Assembly: GCA_964490085.1 (NCBI GenBank)
Contig: CAZBAO010000023.1
Location: 1 to 18,448 of the forward strand
Source: RGIG3009 sp964490085
GTDB lineage: Bacteria; Bacillota; Clostridia; Oscillospirales; Acutalibacteraceae
Direction of reading: 5' to 3'
DNA length: 18,448 nucleotides
Position 1 is the first letter of the stretch. Every line of letters begins with the position of its first letter. The notes beneath the pieces were generated by a model. It did not search any database. It saw nothing but the letters and a program-made list of their open reading frames with translations, and was not told the DNA's origin. The position numbers were made by a program, and so were the translations under genes. Shown here piece after piece: positions 1 through 7,752 of the stretch.

Positions 1-1133
1 GGCATGATACCGTCGTCGGCAGCCACCACCAAAATCGCGATATCGGTCACCTGAGCACCGCGGGCACGCATGGCGGTAAAGGCGGCGTGACCGGGGGTAT
101 CCAAAAACGTGATGGATTGACCTTGAATCTTGGTGCGGTACGCGCCGATATGCTGGGTGATACCGCCGGCCTCGCCGTCGGTCACCTTGGTCTTGCGGAT
201 CGCATCCAGCACCGAGGTCTTACCGTGGTCAACGTGGCCCATGACCACCACGATCGGATCGCGGGGCTGCAGATCGGTGTCCTCGTCCTCGTGATCGTCG
301 ATGATACGCTCCTCAATGGTCACCACGACCTCGCGCTCCACCTTGGCGTGAAATTCCTCTGCAACTAAGAACGCGGTATCGAAATCGATCTCCTCGTTTG
401 CCGTCACCATCATACCAAGCACCATTAGCTTTTTGATGACCTCACCAACGGTCGCTTTTAGACGTGTTGCCAGCTCGGACACCGTGATGGTATCGCCGAC
501 CGTGATGGTCATCTGCTTCTGCTTACGCTCCATCTGAATACGGCTGAGTCTCTCCGCCTCGGTCTCGCGGCGGCGCTGCGGCTTTTTGTACTGCTGCGAT
601 TTCTGATTGATCTTCTGTTTCTTGATTGCGCCGCCGTCACCGCGCACGCGGTTGGAGGTCTGCGCCATCACGTCGAACTTTTCATCGTACTTGTTACCGA
701 TATTCGTCTGCACCGAACGGGTATCCACCGTGCGGCGCTCAATGGGCGCACGGGCAGGAGCGGGCTGCTTCGCCTTTTCCTTTTTCGGCGCACTGGCCTT
801 CGCCGCCAGTGCCGCAGCGACGGGACTGTTCTCGTCGGGCACGGCGACAGGCTTTTCCGCTGCTTTTTTCGATTCTTCTGCCTTTTCAACCTCGGCAGCC
901 TTCGCCGCCGTTTTCGCTAAGCGGCGCTCCTCCGCTTCGGCAAAATAGGCATCCAAATTCTCCATATTATGCTTTTGCGTATAATGCTCGAAAACGATAT
1001 CCAGCTCGTCCTCTACCAGCGCCGTCGCGCTCTTTTTCGGAGTATCCGAAAACTTAGCAAGCAGCTCAATGATCTCCTTGCCGGTGACCCCAAAATCCTT
1101 TGCGACGTCGCTCACGCGATATTTAATCATCAT
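1..1133 (-). CDS. infB: Translation initiation factor IF-2, N-terminal part (runs off the window)
   Basis: IF-2 is the GTPase that places fMet-tRNA on the 30S subunit and promotes 50S joining. The 377 codons visible begin MMIKYRVSDVAKDFGVTG, an IF2_N helix module. A long Lys/Ala/Pro/Glu-rich linker follows, then a second IF2_N-like module (MTITVGDTITVSELATRLK) and the start of the GTPase domain. The P-loop GHVDHGKT lies near residues 298-305 and the G3 motif DTPGHAAF near 344-351. The frame is still open at base 1 (last residues ADDGIMP), so the rest of the G domain and the C-terminal domains lie outside. The start at 1133 is chosen because GAGGAGG sits 9 bases upstream; a second ATG follows immediately at 1130. 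It overlaps the end of ylxQ by 11 bases, so translation is probably coupled. It is the last visible gene of the rimP operon. Confidence 0.97.
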   Translation of the reverse strand, partial: MMIKYRVSDVAKDFGVTGKEIIELLAKFSDTPKKSATALVEDELDIVFEHYTQKHNMENLDAYFAEAEERRLAKTAAKAAEVEKAEESKKAAEKPVAVPDENSPVAAALAAKASAPKKEKAKQPAPARAPIERRTVDTRSVQTNIGNKYDEKFDVMAQTSNRVRGDGGAIKKQKINQKSQQYKKPQRRRETEAERLSRIQMERKQKQMTITVGDTITVSELATRLKATVGEVIKKLMVLGMMVTANEEIDFDTAFLVAEEFHAKVEREVVVTIEERIIDDHEDEDTDLQPRDPIVVVMGHVDHGKTSVLDAIRKTKVTDGEAGGITQHIGAYRTKIQGQSITFLDTPGHAAFTAMRARGAQVTDIAILVVAADDGIM

Positions 1134-1443
1134 AATGGGATTCCTCCTCTACATACTGTAACATGGCTTTCGAGAAGCCCTCGTCTGCCGTGGCAAGCAC
1201 CGCGACCGGCTTGTGTGAGCCAATGGCGCGTGCCGCGTCCTCTTTGGCAAGAGGCAACCGATACACAGCTTGTGTCGGCAAACGGAAGCGCAGTTCCTTG
1301 ACGGTACGCGGTGCGGCATCGGCGGCGATCATCAATAACGCCTTTTCGGTGCCACACAGCCCGACGACCGCATCGAATCCGACCACCAGCCGTCCCGCGC
1401 GTCGGCACATGCCAAGCAACCCCATGAGTTTATCAACCGTCAT
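1123..1443 (-). CDS. ylxQ: L7Ae/L30e-family RNA-binding protein YlxQ
   Basis: This 106-residue protein starts MTVDKLMGLLGMCRRAGRLV and contains the typical L7Ae-type stretch GTEKALLMIAADAAPRTVKEL. The family binds kink-turn RNA; YlxQ is a small ribosome-associated member whose exact role is unsettled. Its place between ylxR and infB in the nusA operon is diagnostic in Firmicutes. The frame stays open further upstream (to 1611), but that extension only shadows ylxR in another frame. ATG 1443 overlaps the ylxR stop region by 11 bases, in keeping with the tightly packed operon. The C-terminus (EEESHYDD) runs into the infB start. Confidence 0.9.
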   Translation of the reverse strand: MTVDKLMGLLGMCRRAGRLVVGFDAVVGLCGTEKALLMIAADAAPRTVKELRFRLPTQAVYRLPLAKEDAARAIGSHKPVAVLATADEGFSKAMLQYVEEESHYDD

Positions 1444-1705
1444 TCGTCCGTAATGCCTCCTCCATCTGTCTGTACACAGCATCGGGGATCTGACAGGAAA
1501 AGGCTTTCTCCAACCGCCGCGCTTTTTTTGCCGCGGCCAGACACGCCTCATCGGGACAAAAGTACGCACCGCGGCCCGCCTTTTTTCCGGTGCGATCCAA
1601 CGAGATCGCACCCTCCGGATCCTTGACGATCCGCACCAATTCCTTTTTCGGTTTCATCTCACCGCATCCGGTGCATTTACGAAGCGGTGTCCGCTTTTGC
1701 TGCAT
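1433..1705 (-). CDS. rnpM: YlxR/RnpM family RNA-binding protein (DUF448)
   Basis: A 90-residue protein beginning MQQKRTPLRKCTGCGEMKPK. The CTGC pair (Cys11, Cys14), the GRGAY motif (44-48) and a second pair, Cys50 and Cys55 (FCPDEAC), define the YlxR fold. B. subtilis YlxR has been reported to bind RNase P RNA and modulate its activity, hence the name RnpM; that is family knowledge and not shown here. It lies 22 bases downstream of nusA with a GAAAGGAAGG ribosome site before the ATG, and overlaps ylxQ. Length is normal for the family. Confidence 0.93.
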   Translation of the reverse strand: MQQKRTPLRKCTGCGEMKPKKELVRIVKDPEGAISLDRTGKKAGRGAYFCPDEACLAAAKKARRLEKAFSCQIPDAVYRQMEEALRTNDG

Positions 1706-1727
1706 ACCGTGCCCTTCCTTTCAACAA

Positions 1728-2795
1728 TTACTCCTCGTCTTCGCCGTAGAATCCGCTTTCAGGGCGGATATCGATCTTCCAGCCGGTCAGCTTGGCGGCA
1801 AGGCGGGCGTTCTGCCCCTTGTTGCCGATCGCCAACGACAACTGCGCATCCGGTACCGTCGCACGGCACGCCTTCGCGCCCTCGGGATCCACCTCTACGC
1901 TGACGACCTTCGCAGGTGACAGCGCCGCGGCGATGAATTTCTCCGGCTCCTCGCTGTATTCGATGATATCGATCTTCTCACCGCCGAGTTCCTCGACGAT
2001 CTCGGCAACACGGACACCCTTCGTGCCGATACAGGCGCCGACAGCGTCTACGTTCTCATCGTGTGCCAATACCGCAAGCTTCGTGCGGGAGCCCGCCTCG
2101 CGGGACACCGCCTTGATCTCAACCGTGCCGTCGAATATCTCCGGCACCTGCATCTCAAACAACCGCTTGACAAGGCCCGGATGCGTGCGGGAGATCAGCA
2201 CGCGGGGGCCCTTGTCGCCATCCTTGACATCCACAACATATACCTTTACACGCATACCCTCGCGGAGCTCCTCGTCAGCAACCTGCTCAGCCTTGGGCAG
2301 CACCGCCTCAGATTTGCCGATCTCCACGGTAGCGGCGCCGGTCTTGGGATCCACGCGGGTAACGAGCGCCGTCACCAGCTCTTGGTTGTGGCGCTGGAAC
2401 TCTAAGAATTTCTGTCCGCGCTCCGCCTCACGGATACCCTGACGAATCACGTGCTTGGCGGTCTGTGCCGCGATACGGCCAAACTGCTTGGTTTCGAGCT
2501 TGATTTCCACCATGTCGCCGACCTTCGCCTTCTTGGAATACCGCACGGCTTCCTCGGGAAGCATCTCCTCATCGGGATCCAGCACTTCTTCCACGACCGT
2601 CTTGCGCAGCGAGACCGAGAACTCGCCGGTGGACGGCTCCATGATCACGACAATGTTTTCTTTTCCACCGTAATCCTTCTTCACCGCCAGCACGATAGCA
2701 GCGCGGATCTTTTCCAGCAGGTACTCACCGTCGATCCCTTTCTCCTTTTCCAGCAGGCGCAAAGCCTCAAAAAATTCTACGTTGTTGTTAGCCAT
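1728..2795 (-). CDS. nusA: Transcription elongation/termination factor NusA
   Basis: NusA binds RNA polymerase and nascent RNA, promoting pausing, intrinsic termination and antitermination. The 355-residue protein has an N-terminal polymerase-binding domain (about 1-125), an S1 domain (about 135-200) and two KH domains whose GxxG loops are seen as IGTKG (256-260) and IGNKG (323-327). It ends in a short acidic tail (GEDEE) and lacks the C-terminal acidic repeats of proteobacterial NusA, as is usual in Firmicutes. Start ATG 2795 overlaps the rimP stop by 8 bases, with GGAGG about 11 bases upstream inside rimP. Operon: rimP-nusA-ylxR-ylxQ-infB. Confidence 0.97.
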   Translation of the reverse strand: MANNNVEFFEALRLLEKEKGIDGEYLLEKIRAAIVLAVKKDYGGKENIVVIMEPSTGEFSVSLRKTVVEEVLDPDEEMLPEEAVRYSKKAKVGDMVEIKLETKQFGRIAAQTAKHVIRQGIREAERGQKFLEFQRHNQELVTALVTRVDPKTGAATVEIGKSEAVLPKAEQVADEELREGMRVKVYVVDVKDGDKGPRVLISRTHPGLVKRLFEMQVPEIFDGTVEIKAVSREAGSRTKLAVLAHDENVDAVGACIGTKGVRVAEIVEELGGEKIDIIEYSEEPEKFIAAALSPAKVVSVEVDPEGAKACRATVPDAQLSLAIGNKGQNARLAAKLTGWKIDIRPESGFYGEDEE

Positions 2796-3309
2796 TTTCC
2801 GTCATTCCTCCATTATCGTCATCCCACAGATCCACGGCGTGTACCGCCGCAACATCCTTTCGGGAGAATGTCCACGTTTTTTCGTTCTCGTCCTGAATGA
2901 TGAGGGTGCCGTCGGCGCTGCTTAAAAGCAAGCCTACGAATTCGCGTTGCCCGCTCTCGTCCGGCCGATACAGCTTGACCGCGACAGGCAACCCTAAATA
3001 CGCCTCAAAATGCTCCGGCCGTGTCAGTTCCCGTTCAATGCCGGGAGACATAACTTCCAAGCAATACGACTGCGCGATGGGATCGGCTTTGTCCAACACG
3101 GGATTGAGCAGATGCGTCATCTCCACACAATCGTTGATGGTGACGCCCTCCTCCTTGTCAATGATGATCCTCAAAAACCAATCCGCGCCCTCCTTGACAA
3201 ACCGAACGTCCCAGATCGACACGCCCGCCTGCTCGGCAAGGGGCTCTGCCAATGCGCGGCATACGGCGACGACGTTCCCGCCGGAACCGCTCCGTTTTTG
3301 CCCAGCCAT
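2788..3309 (-). CDS. rimP: Ribosome maturation factor RimP
   Basis: RimP assists maturation of the 30S subunit. The 173-residue protein carries the family core LEVMSPGIERELTRPEHF at about residues 84-101 and an SH3-like C-terminal half (VAVKLYRPDESGQREFVG). The start is ATG 3309 (MAGQKRSGSGG) because GGAGGT lies 6 bases upstream. A longer frame opening at a GTG at 3351 would begin inside a hairpin and lacks a properly spaced ribosome site. It is the first gene of the nusA-infB operon, read from the promoter at 3382-3410. The 3' end overlaps nusA by 8 bases. Confidence 0.95.
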   Translation of the reverse strand: MAGQKRSGSGGNVVAVCRALAEPLAEQAGVSIWDVRFVKEGADWFLRIIIDKEEGVTINDCVEMTHLLNPVLDKADPIAQSYCLEVMSPGIERELTRPEHFEAYLGLPVAVKLYRPDESGQREFVGLLLSSADGTLIIQDENEKTWTFSRKDVAAVHAVDLWDDDNGGMTENG

Positions 3310-3331
3310 TCGCACACCTCCAAACAAACGC

Positions 3332-3357
3332 AAAGGAGCGGGTCGCCCCACTCCTTT
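3332..3357 (-). promoter_or_regulatory. Leader hairpin with GCGA tetraloop upstream of rimP
   Basis: On the minus strand the arms AAAGGAGTGGG and CCCGCTCCTTT pair over 11 positions (one T-G wobble) around a GCGA loop, a GNRA-type tetraloop. It lies in the 5' leader between the promoter and the rimP ribosome site, about 22 bases from the start codon. No run of T follows the 3' arm, so it is not a standard terminator. It may protect the mRNA 5' end, bind a protein, or take part in attenuation of the rimP-nusA-infB operon; the role is inferred. Confidence 0.6.
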
Positions 3358-3381
3358 ACTAAACTTCTATCATCATGGAGT

Positions 3382-3410
3382 AGTATAACACGCTTTATTA
3401 AAAAAATCAA
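3382..3410 (-). promoter_or_regulatory. Sigma-A promoter for rimP-nusA-ylxR-ylxQ-infB
   Basis: On the minus strand TTGATT (3405-3410) and TATACT (3382-3387) are spaced by exactly 17 bases, with a TGT extended -10. Transcription should start near 3375, giving a leader of about 65 bases that contains the hairpin at 3332-3357. It stands back to back with the plus-strand promoter at 3427-3455, the two -35 boxes being only 16 bases apart. Confidence 0.8.
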
Positions 3411-3426
3411 GCCTTTTTTATCGGTG

Positions 3427-3455
3427 TTTACAAACGCGCCTTTTTATGCTACACT
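3427..3455 (+). promoter_or_regulatory. Sigma-A promoter for the membrane protein-rsmF pair
   Basis: TTTACA (3427-3432) and TACACT (3450-3455) are 17 bases apart with a TGC extended -10. Transcription would begin near 3462, followed by AAGGAG (3480-3485) and the ATG at 3496. It diverges from the rimP promoter. Confidence 0.72.
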
Positions 3456-3495
3456 GATATTGTTTTTAACATGTTTATAAAGGAGCCGACTCGCT

Positions 3496-4044
3496 ATGCG
3501 CATTTTCCTTTCCGCCTGCCGCACGATGATCTGGATCCTGCTGGTGTTCATCACCATAATGCAGGTCATGACGGTCATCGGCCTTTATCAAGGGAACTCC
3601 GTTGAGTTGTTCAATCCCACGTTTCTCATCATCGCCACCGGCATCATGGCGGTATCGGTCGTTTTATTTTTTGCGTTGCGGCGGTACAAGCTCATTCCGT
3701 TGATCGCCGCAGGTATGGCGGCGGTGTTCTTTATCGTGCTGGCGTTTTGGCTAAAGGATGCGTTCCCCGTCACCGTCACCACGCTTGGCAACGCCGGCGT
3801 TTCCTTGTGGGATGCCATGTACCGCCACATGTCCCCCGCGCTCATCCCACTGTTTATGCTACCACTTTGGTGGGACTATCACACCGACCGCCGAGCAGCG
3901 AAACTCGCCGAAGCGGATCGGCTCACCCCCACGTATTTCGAAACAGCCGAAGAGGATACGGTCAAGCCTGTTAAACAAAAGCGTTCTGTTCGTGCGCGTA
4001 TACGCAAATCGGAGGTTACCATTGATATTTCCAAAGACATTTGA
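3496..4044 (+). CDS. Small four-helix membrane protein, function unknown
   Basis: I do not recognise this 182-residue protein. Four hydrophobic segments are visible at about 11-31, 42-61, 66-86 and 112-127, followed by a polar, charged C-terminal tail of about 55 residues with a basic stretch (KQKRSVRARIRK). With no cleavable signal or catalytic motif seen, it is most simply a polytopic inner-membrane protein with a cytoplasmic tail. AAGGAG sits 10 bases before the ATG. The last 23 bases overlap the start of the rRNA methyltransferase gene, whose ribosome site lies within this gene, so the two are probably translated together. Nothing in the sequence says whether their functions are linked. 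Confidence 0.85.
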   Translation: MRIFLSACRTMIWILLVFITIMQVMTVIGLYQGNSVELFNPTFLIIATGIMAVSVVLFFALRRYKLIPLIAAGMAAVFFIVLAFWLKDAFPVTVTTLGNAGVSLWDAMYRHMSPALIPLFMLPLWWDYHTDRRAAKLAEADRLTPTYFETAEEDTVKPVKQKRSVRARIRKSEVTIDISKDI

Positions 4045-5428
4045 AGAACGGATGCGCCGCCTGCTCGGGTACGAGTACGCGGCGTTCTTTGACGCGTGGA
4101 AACAGCCGCTCGCCACCCGCGGCATCCGCGCCAACACCTTAAAGATCTCTGCCGACACGCTGTGGCGGCGGCTGCCGTTTGAGGTAACACCCGTTCCGTT
4201 CTCGCCGAACGGCGGTGCCACCGCGGCGGAATTTCTCGCAGGCGCCGATCCGTTGCACCATGCAGGCACCTATTATATGCAAGAGCCCTCCGCGATGTCG
4301 GCGGTCACGGTATTAGCCCCCGCCCCCGGTGAACGGGTGCTGGATCTGTGCGCCGCCCCCGGCGGTAAATCCACCCAGATCGCCGCCGCTTTGCAGGGTG
4401 ACGGTCTGCTTTGGGCAAACGAATACGTCCCCGCTCGTGCCCGCATTTTACTGCAAAACCTCGAGCGATGCGGCGTGCGCAACGGCGTTACCTCCTGTGG
4501 CGATACCGCGAAAGTCGCCGACGCACTACCCGACTGGTTTGATGCCGTACTCGCCGACGTCCCCTGCTCCGGCGAAGGCATGTTCCGTAAGGAACCCGAT
4601 GCGATCCCCGAGTGGAGCGAGGACACCGTCCGTCTGTGTGCCGAACGCAGCCGCGGTATTTTGGATAACGCGGCGCGCTGTGTTCGTCCCGGCGGTCGGC
4701 TTGTGATCTCCACCTGCACCTTTGCACCGGAGGAAAACGAGTGTGCGGTGATTCGCTTTTTACACGACCATCCCGATTTCACCTTGCAAACGATTGACGT
4801 TCCGTTCGGCAGAGCAGCGTTTGACACTGACCGTATCTTGCCTTTCTTGGAGTCCGAATGGCATGCCTTTGCCAAAACGGTCGATACCACCGCGTGCCGC
4901 CGCATTTTCCCGTGCGACGGCGGCGAGGGGCATTTCATCGCGTTGCTTCATCGCGAAGGAAACAGCACTGCACCCATCACACCGTTTGTCCCGCCACGCA
5001 AGGATACCGCCGCGCCGCTGGGACGCGCGCTGTACGAGGATTGCTTCACCGATACCCCACACGGCAGCTTTGCCACGTTCGGGAACACCGTACATCTGCT
5101 ACCGCCGTTGTTTCCCGCCGTGCGCGGCATCACTATCTTGAACGCGGGTGTTTCGGTCGCAGAGCTGTGCGGGGAGCGCACCCTGCGCGCCGAGCCGTGC
5201 CACGCGGCGTTTCAGGCGGCAACAGCGGGAACCTGCCGTCGCGTGCTGAATCTTGAGCCGACAGATCCGCGCCTCATCGCGTTTTTGCGTGGCGAGGAGA
5301 TCGGCACCGATACCCCCGCCGGATTTACGGGAGTTGCGGTAAACAGCGTTCTGACCGGCTTCGGCAAGGTGTCCGGTACTAAACTCAAAAACCGCTACCC
5401 CAAGCATCTTCGGCTTCTCCAACGGTAA
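4022..5428 (+). CDS. rsmF: RsmF-type 16S rRNA (cytosine-C5) methyltransferase
   Basis: This NOL1/NOP2/Sun-family enzyme transfers a methyl group from SAM to C5 of a cytosine in rRNA. The SAM-binding motif VLDLCAAPGGK is at residues 106-116, motif IV PCSGEGMFRK at 181-190 (Cys182) and motif VI STCTFAPEENE at 230-240, with Cys232 the expected nucleophile. The C-terminal third fits the RsmF/PUA-like RNA-binding region of Firmicute members. The start is taken as TTG 4022 (M-IFPKTFEERMRR) because GGAGGT lies 5 bases upstream. The frame is open back to 3758, but that part only shadows the preceding membrane protein gene. Length is 468 residues. The exact target base cannot be read from sequence. 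A strong bidirectional terminator follows at once. Confidence 0.9.
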   Translation: MIFPKTFEERMRRLLGYEYAAFFDAWKQPLATRGIRANTLKISADTLWRRLPFEVTPVPFSPNGGATAAEFLAGADPLHHAGTYYMQEPSAMSAVTVLAPAPGERVLDLCAAPGGKSTQIAAALQGDGLLWANEYVPARARILLQNLERCGVRNGVTSCGDTAKVADALPDWFDAVLADVPCSGEGMFRKEPDAIPEWSEDTVRLCAERSRGILDNAARCVRPGGRLVISTCTFAPEENECAVIRFLHDHPDFTLQTIDVPFGRAAFDTDRILPFLESEWHAFAKTVDTTACRRIFPCDGGEGHFIALLHREGNSTAPITPFVPPRKDTAAPLGRALYEDCFTDTPHGSFATFGNTVHLLPPLFPAVRGITILNAGVSVAELCGERTLRAEPCHAAFQAATAGTCRRVLNLEPTDPRLIAFLRGEEIGTDTPAGFTGVAVNSVLTGFGKVSGTKLKNRYPKHLRLLQR

Positions 5429-5466
5429 AAAGAGGGCTTTCCCACGCACGGGAAAGCCCTCTTTTT
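5427..5466. terminator. Bidirectional intrinsic terminator between rsmF and the lipoprotein gene
   Basis: A perfect 17-bp stem pairs AAAAAGAGGGCTTTCCC (5427-5443) with GGGAAAGCCCTCTTTTT (5450-5466) around a six-base loop. A-tracts and T-tracts on both sides make it work in either direction. It begins inside the rsmF stop codon and its other end touches the stop codon of the convergent lipoprotein gene. Confidence 0.95.
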
Positions 5467-6241
5467 ACGTTTCGTATTCGTACTCGTAGTAGTCCTCATA
5501 CCAGGACTGTTCTTCTTCATATTGCTCACGCGGTGCTTTCAGCATGGAATCAAACACCACCGTATACGACATCGGGACGGCTATCGACCATTCCTGTTGC
5601 CCGTCATAGCCGATCAAGTAATACGCACCCTCTATACTGCACACATCCAGCAGGTAATACCGAAACAGCAGACTCTCGTCGCAGCTCATCAGCTCCACAC
5701 CGTAATCGTAGACGATATTCGCCACCGCGGGAATGACGGTCGCCGTTCCGGTCGCCAGCACCGCGTCCAAAGCGGCCGCTTCCTCATCGGTCAGGCGGTA
5801 AGTACGCTCCTCGTAGTCGTAGCTTTCCTCGTCGTATACGTAATAGTCATAGCAGTACCCGACCGTTTCAAAGCCGTTCTGCAGCTTCTGGGATACCTCG
5901 TCGTAATAGTCGGCACGGCAATACAGCGATCCGGTGTCAAAGCTTTCCAGGAAAATACCGTCCGCACTGCAGTAAAGCAGCTCCTGTAAAAAGAAAGACA
6001 GCAGCACCGGCACGTCCGGCTCGGTCACCCGCAGCGGACTGCCGAGATAGTCGATCGACGGGTACAAATATTCTGAATGCTCGATGAGAAAGTATTCCGT
6101 TTCACCGTGCAAAACACTGCCGGTCTCGCTCCATTTGGCGTGCCGCGCACGCGCTTCGTCCAGCGCACCGCAGCCGGAGAGGCCGACACACAGGCAACAC
6201 ACCAGAAGTACGCTTACCACTCGTTGTCCTATCCGTTTCAT
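5465..6241 (-). CDS. Tyr/Asp/Glu-rich lipoprotein encoded in the GntR/ABC operon
   Basis: The 258-residue protein has a basic N-terminus (MKRIGQR), a hydrophobic stretch and the lipobox LSGC with Cys24 as the lipidated residue, so it should be anchored on the outer face of the membrane. I recognise no domain in the mature part. It is rich in Tyr, Asp and Glu, has several Cys beyond the lipobox (for example in LLYCSADG, SLYCRADYY and GYCYDYY), and ends in a strikingly acidic, tyrosine-dense tail (about 240-258). It follows the ABC permease by 12 bases with a GGGGGG ribosome site and is the last gene of the operon, which suggests a role with the transporter as a sensor, partner or substrate binder. 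That link is inferred from position alone. Confidence 0.88.
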   Translation of the reverse strand: MKRIGQRVVSVLLVCCLCVGLSGCGALDEARARHAKWSETGSVLHGETEYFLIEHSEYLYPSIDYLGSPLRVTEPDVPVLLSFFLQELLYCSADGIFLESFDTGSLYCRADYYDEVSQKLQNGFETVGYCYDYYVYDEESYDYEERTYRLTDEEAAALDAVLATGTATVIPAVANIVYDYGVELMSCDESLLFRYYLLDVCSIEGAYYLIGYDGQQEWSIAVPMSYTVVFDSMLKAPREQYEEEQSWYEDYYEYEYET

Positions 6242-6253
6242 TGTCAGCCCCCC

Positions 6254-7060
6254 TTATTCCAGATTCAGCTTTTTGCGTATGATGGTGTGTGAAACGAGAA
6301 AATATACCGCCGACACGATCAGCGTCCACACGATCATTCCGCACAGCGCGATGTGGATCGCCGCAATGACCTCATGTGAGGTGACCGAGTAGTCTACGAT
6401 ATCCGTTTCACTGCCGAACATACTGACCACGACGGTAAACACCGTGCTGATGATCTGCATGATGACATAATACGCAAAATACACGCCGACAGCCGCGAGC
6501 ACGCGGTTCTTGCGAGATAATTGACCGATAGAGATACAGCCGTAATACAACAGCAGCTGTGAGAGAAACACGACCATGCTCAGCATGATCAATTCGATCA
6601 CAAACAGCGCCGTATGACCCTCTGCCAACGTGTTCAGGTGACCGAACAAATACTGTGCCGCCAACCCGATCTCGCCGAGCACCTCGCCCGCGGTCGCGAT
6701 CACCACAGACAACAGCGACGTACAGACCGCCGCGATCTGGAACACGAGCGTCGCGGATAACTTAGTAAGGATATGCTGTGCCGGCGTTATCGGCAGCGTA
6801 AACGAGAGATACCCTTCCGCAGTAAACAGGTTCTTATAGTACCGCGTGACACCCATAATAAGCGGCGCCACCAGATTGGCGACGTTGGCGATCACCAAAA
6901 AAACGATCGCCAAGGTAAGGAAGATGCCGTAGGCAAAATGGTCGGTCTCAAAGAACTGAAGAATACGGGTAAACAGTGCGATCACCAACAGGATCCCCTG
7001 CACGAGCGGCAGTACCCGTCCCAACGCCAGGCACTCGTGCCGAAACAGCTTTCCTACCAT
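6254..7060 (-). CDS. ABC transporter permease of a GntR-controlled (YtrA-type) operon
   Basis: A 268-residue membrane protein with about six hydrophobic segments (near 17-33, 44-70, 102-124, 150-175, 187-213 and 231-257). Between segments 2 and 3 it has the RYYKNLFTAEGYLSFTLPIT stretch, typical of ABC-2-like permeases in Clostridia that resemble bacitracin- or nisin-type export permeases. It overlaps the ATPase gene by 7 bases, with GGAGG inside that gene, so the pair is made together and should form one exporter. The substrate cannot be told from sequence; peptide antibiotics or envelope lipids are the usual candidates for such operons. Confidence 0.88.
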   Translation of the reverse strand: MVGKLFRHECLALGRVLPLVQGILLVIALFTRILQFFETDHFAYGIFLTLAIVFLVIANVANLVAPLIMGVTRYYKNLFTAEGYLSFTLPITPAQHILTKLSATLVFQIAAVCTSLLSVVIATAGEVLGEIGLAAQYLFGHLNTLAEGHTALFVIELIMLSMVVFLSQLLLYYGCISIGQLSRKNRVLAAVGVYFAYYVIMQIISTVFTVVVSMFGSETDIVDYSVTSHEVIAAIHIALCGMIVWTLIVSAVYFLVSHTIIRKKLNLE

Positions 7061-7752
7061 TTGAACACCTCCCGAAACAACTCGTCCACGCTCTTGCCGT
7101 TTTCTTCGCGGATCTCATCCACCGTCTTTTGCAGAAGAATGTGTCCCTGATGAATAAAAATGACCTCGTCCAGTACCTGCTCGATATCCGCGATCAGGTG
7201 CGTGGAGATCAGCACCGTCGCCTCCGGATTGTAGTTGTTGATGATGGTCGAGATCACATAATCTCTGGCGGCGGGATCAACACCTGCGATGGGTTCATCC
7301 AGCACGTACAAGCGCGCATCGCGGCTCATCACCAGGATCAAACATACCTTTTCCTTGTTCCCCTTGGATAAGGTCTTGAGCCGCCTGTCCGGCGAAATAT
7401 CCAGCTTTTCCAGCATCGCGTACGCAAGCTCCGGACGGAAATCTGCATAAAAATCCGCAAAATACGACACGATCTGACGCACCCGCATCCACGAATTCAG
7501 AAACACGTTATCCGGCAGATACGCCACCATTTCCTTGGTCTTGACCCCCGGCGCAAGCCCGCAGATGGTCGCGGTGCCCGCCGTCGGTGTCAATAATCCG
7601 TTAAGGATCTTAATCAGTGTCGTCTTCCCCGAACCGTTGGGCCCGAGCAGACCCACGATCCGTCCGCTCTCCACCGACAAGCTGACGTTGTCCAGTGCTA
7701 CCAGCGATCCGTACCGCTTCGTCAGATTTTCCAGACGCAACAATTCACTCAT
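7054..7752 (-). CDS. ABC transporter ATP-binding protein (YtrB-like)
   Basis: A 232-residue ATPase that powers the adjoining permease. Walker A is GPNGSGKT (37-44). The signature is the degenerate LSKGNKEK (128-135) usual in YtrB-like ATPases, Walker B is YVLDEP (149-154) and the switch histidine is His185 (STH). The Q-loop reads YLPDN, without the usual Gln, which is common in this subfamily. The start is ATG 7752: AAAGGAG lies 8 bases upstream and the ATGA overlaps the GntR stop. The frame upstream of that only shadows the regulator gene. Second gene of the operon. Confidence 0.93.
   Translation of the reverse strand: MSELLRLENLTKRYGSLVALDNVSLSVESGRIVGLLGPNGSGKTTLIKILNGLLTPTAGTATICGLAPGVKTKEMVAYLPDNVFLNSWMRVRQIVSYFADFYADFRPELAYAMLEKLDISPDRRLKTLSKGNKEKVCLILVMSRDARLYVLDEPIAGVDPAARDYVISTIINNYNPEATVLISTHLIADIEQVLDEVIFIHQGHILLQKTVDEIREENGKSVDELFREVFKW

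Noticed and set aside
3758..4021. N-terminal extension of the rRNA methyltransferase frame
   Set aside because: It overlaps the membrane protein gene in another frame, is low in family-like sequence, and the TTG at 4022 has a well-spaced GGAGGT.
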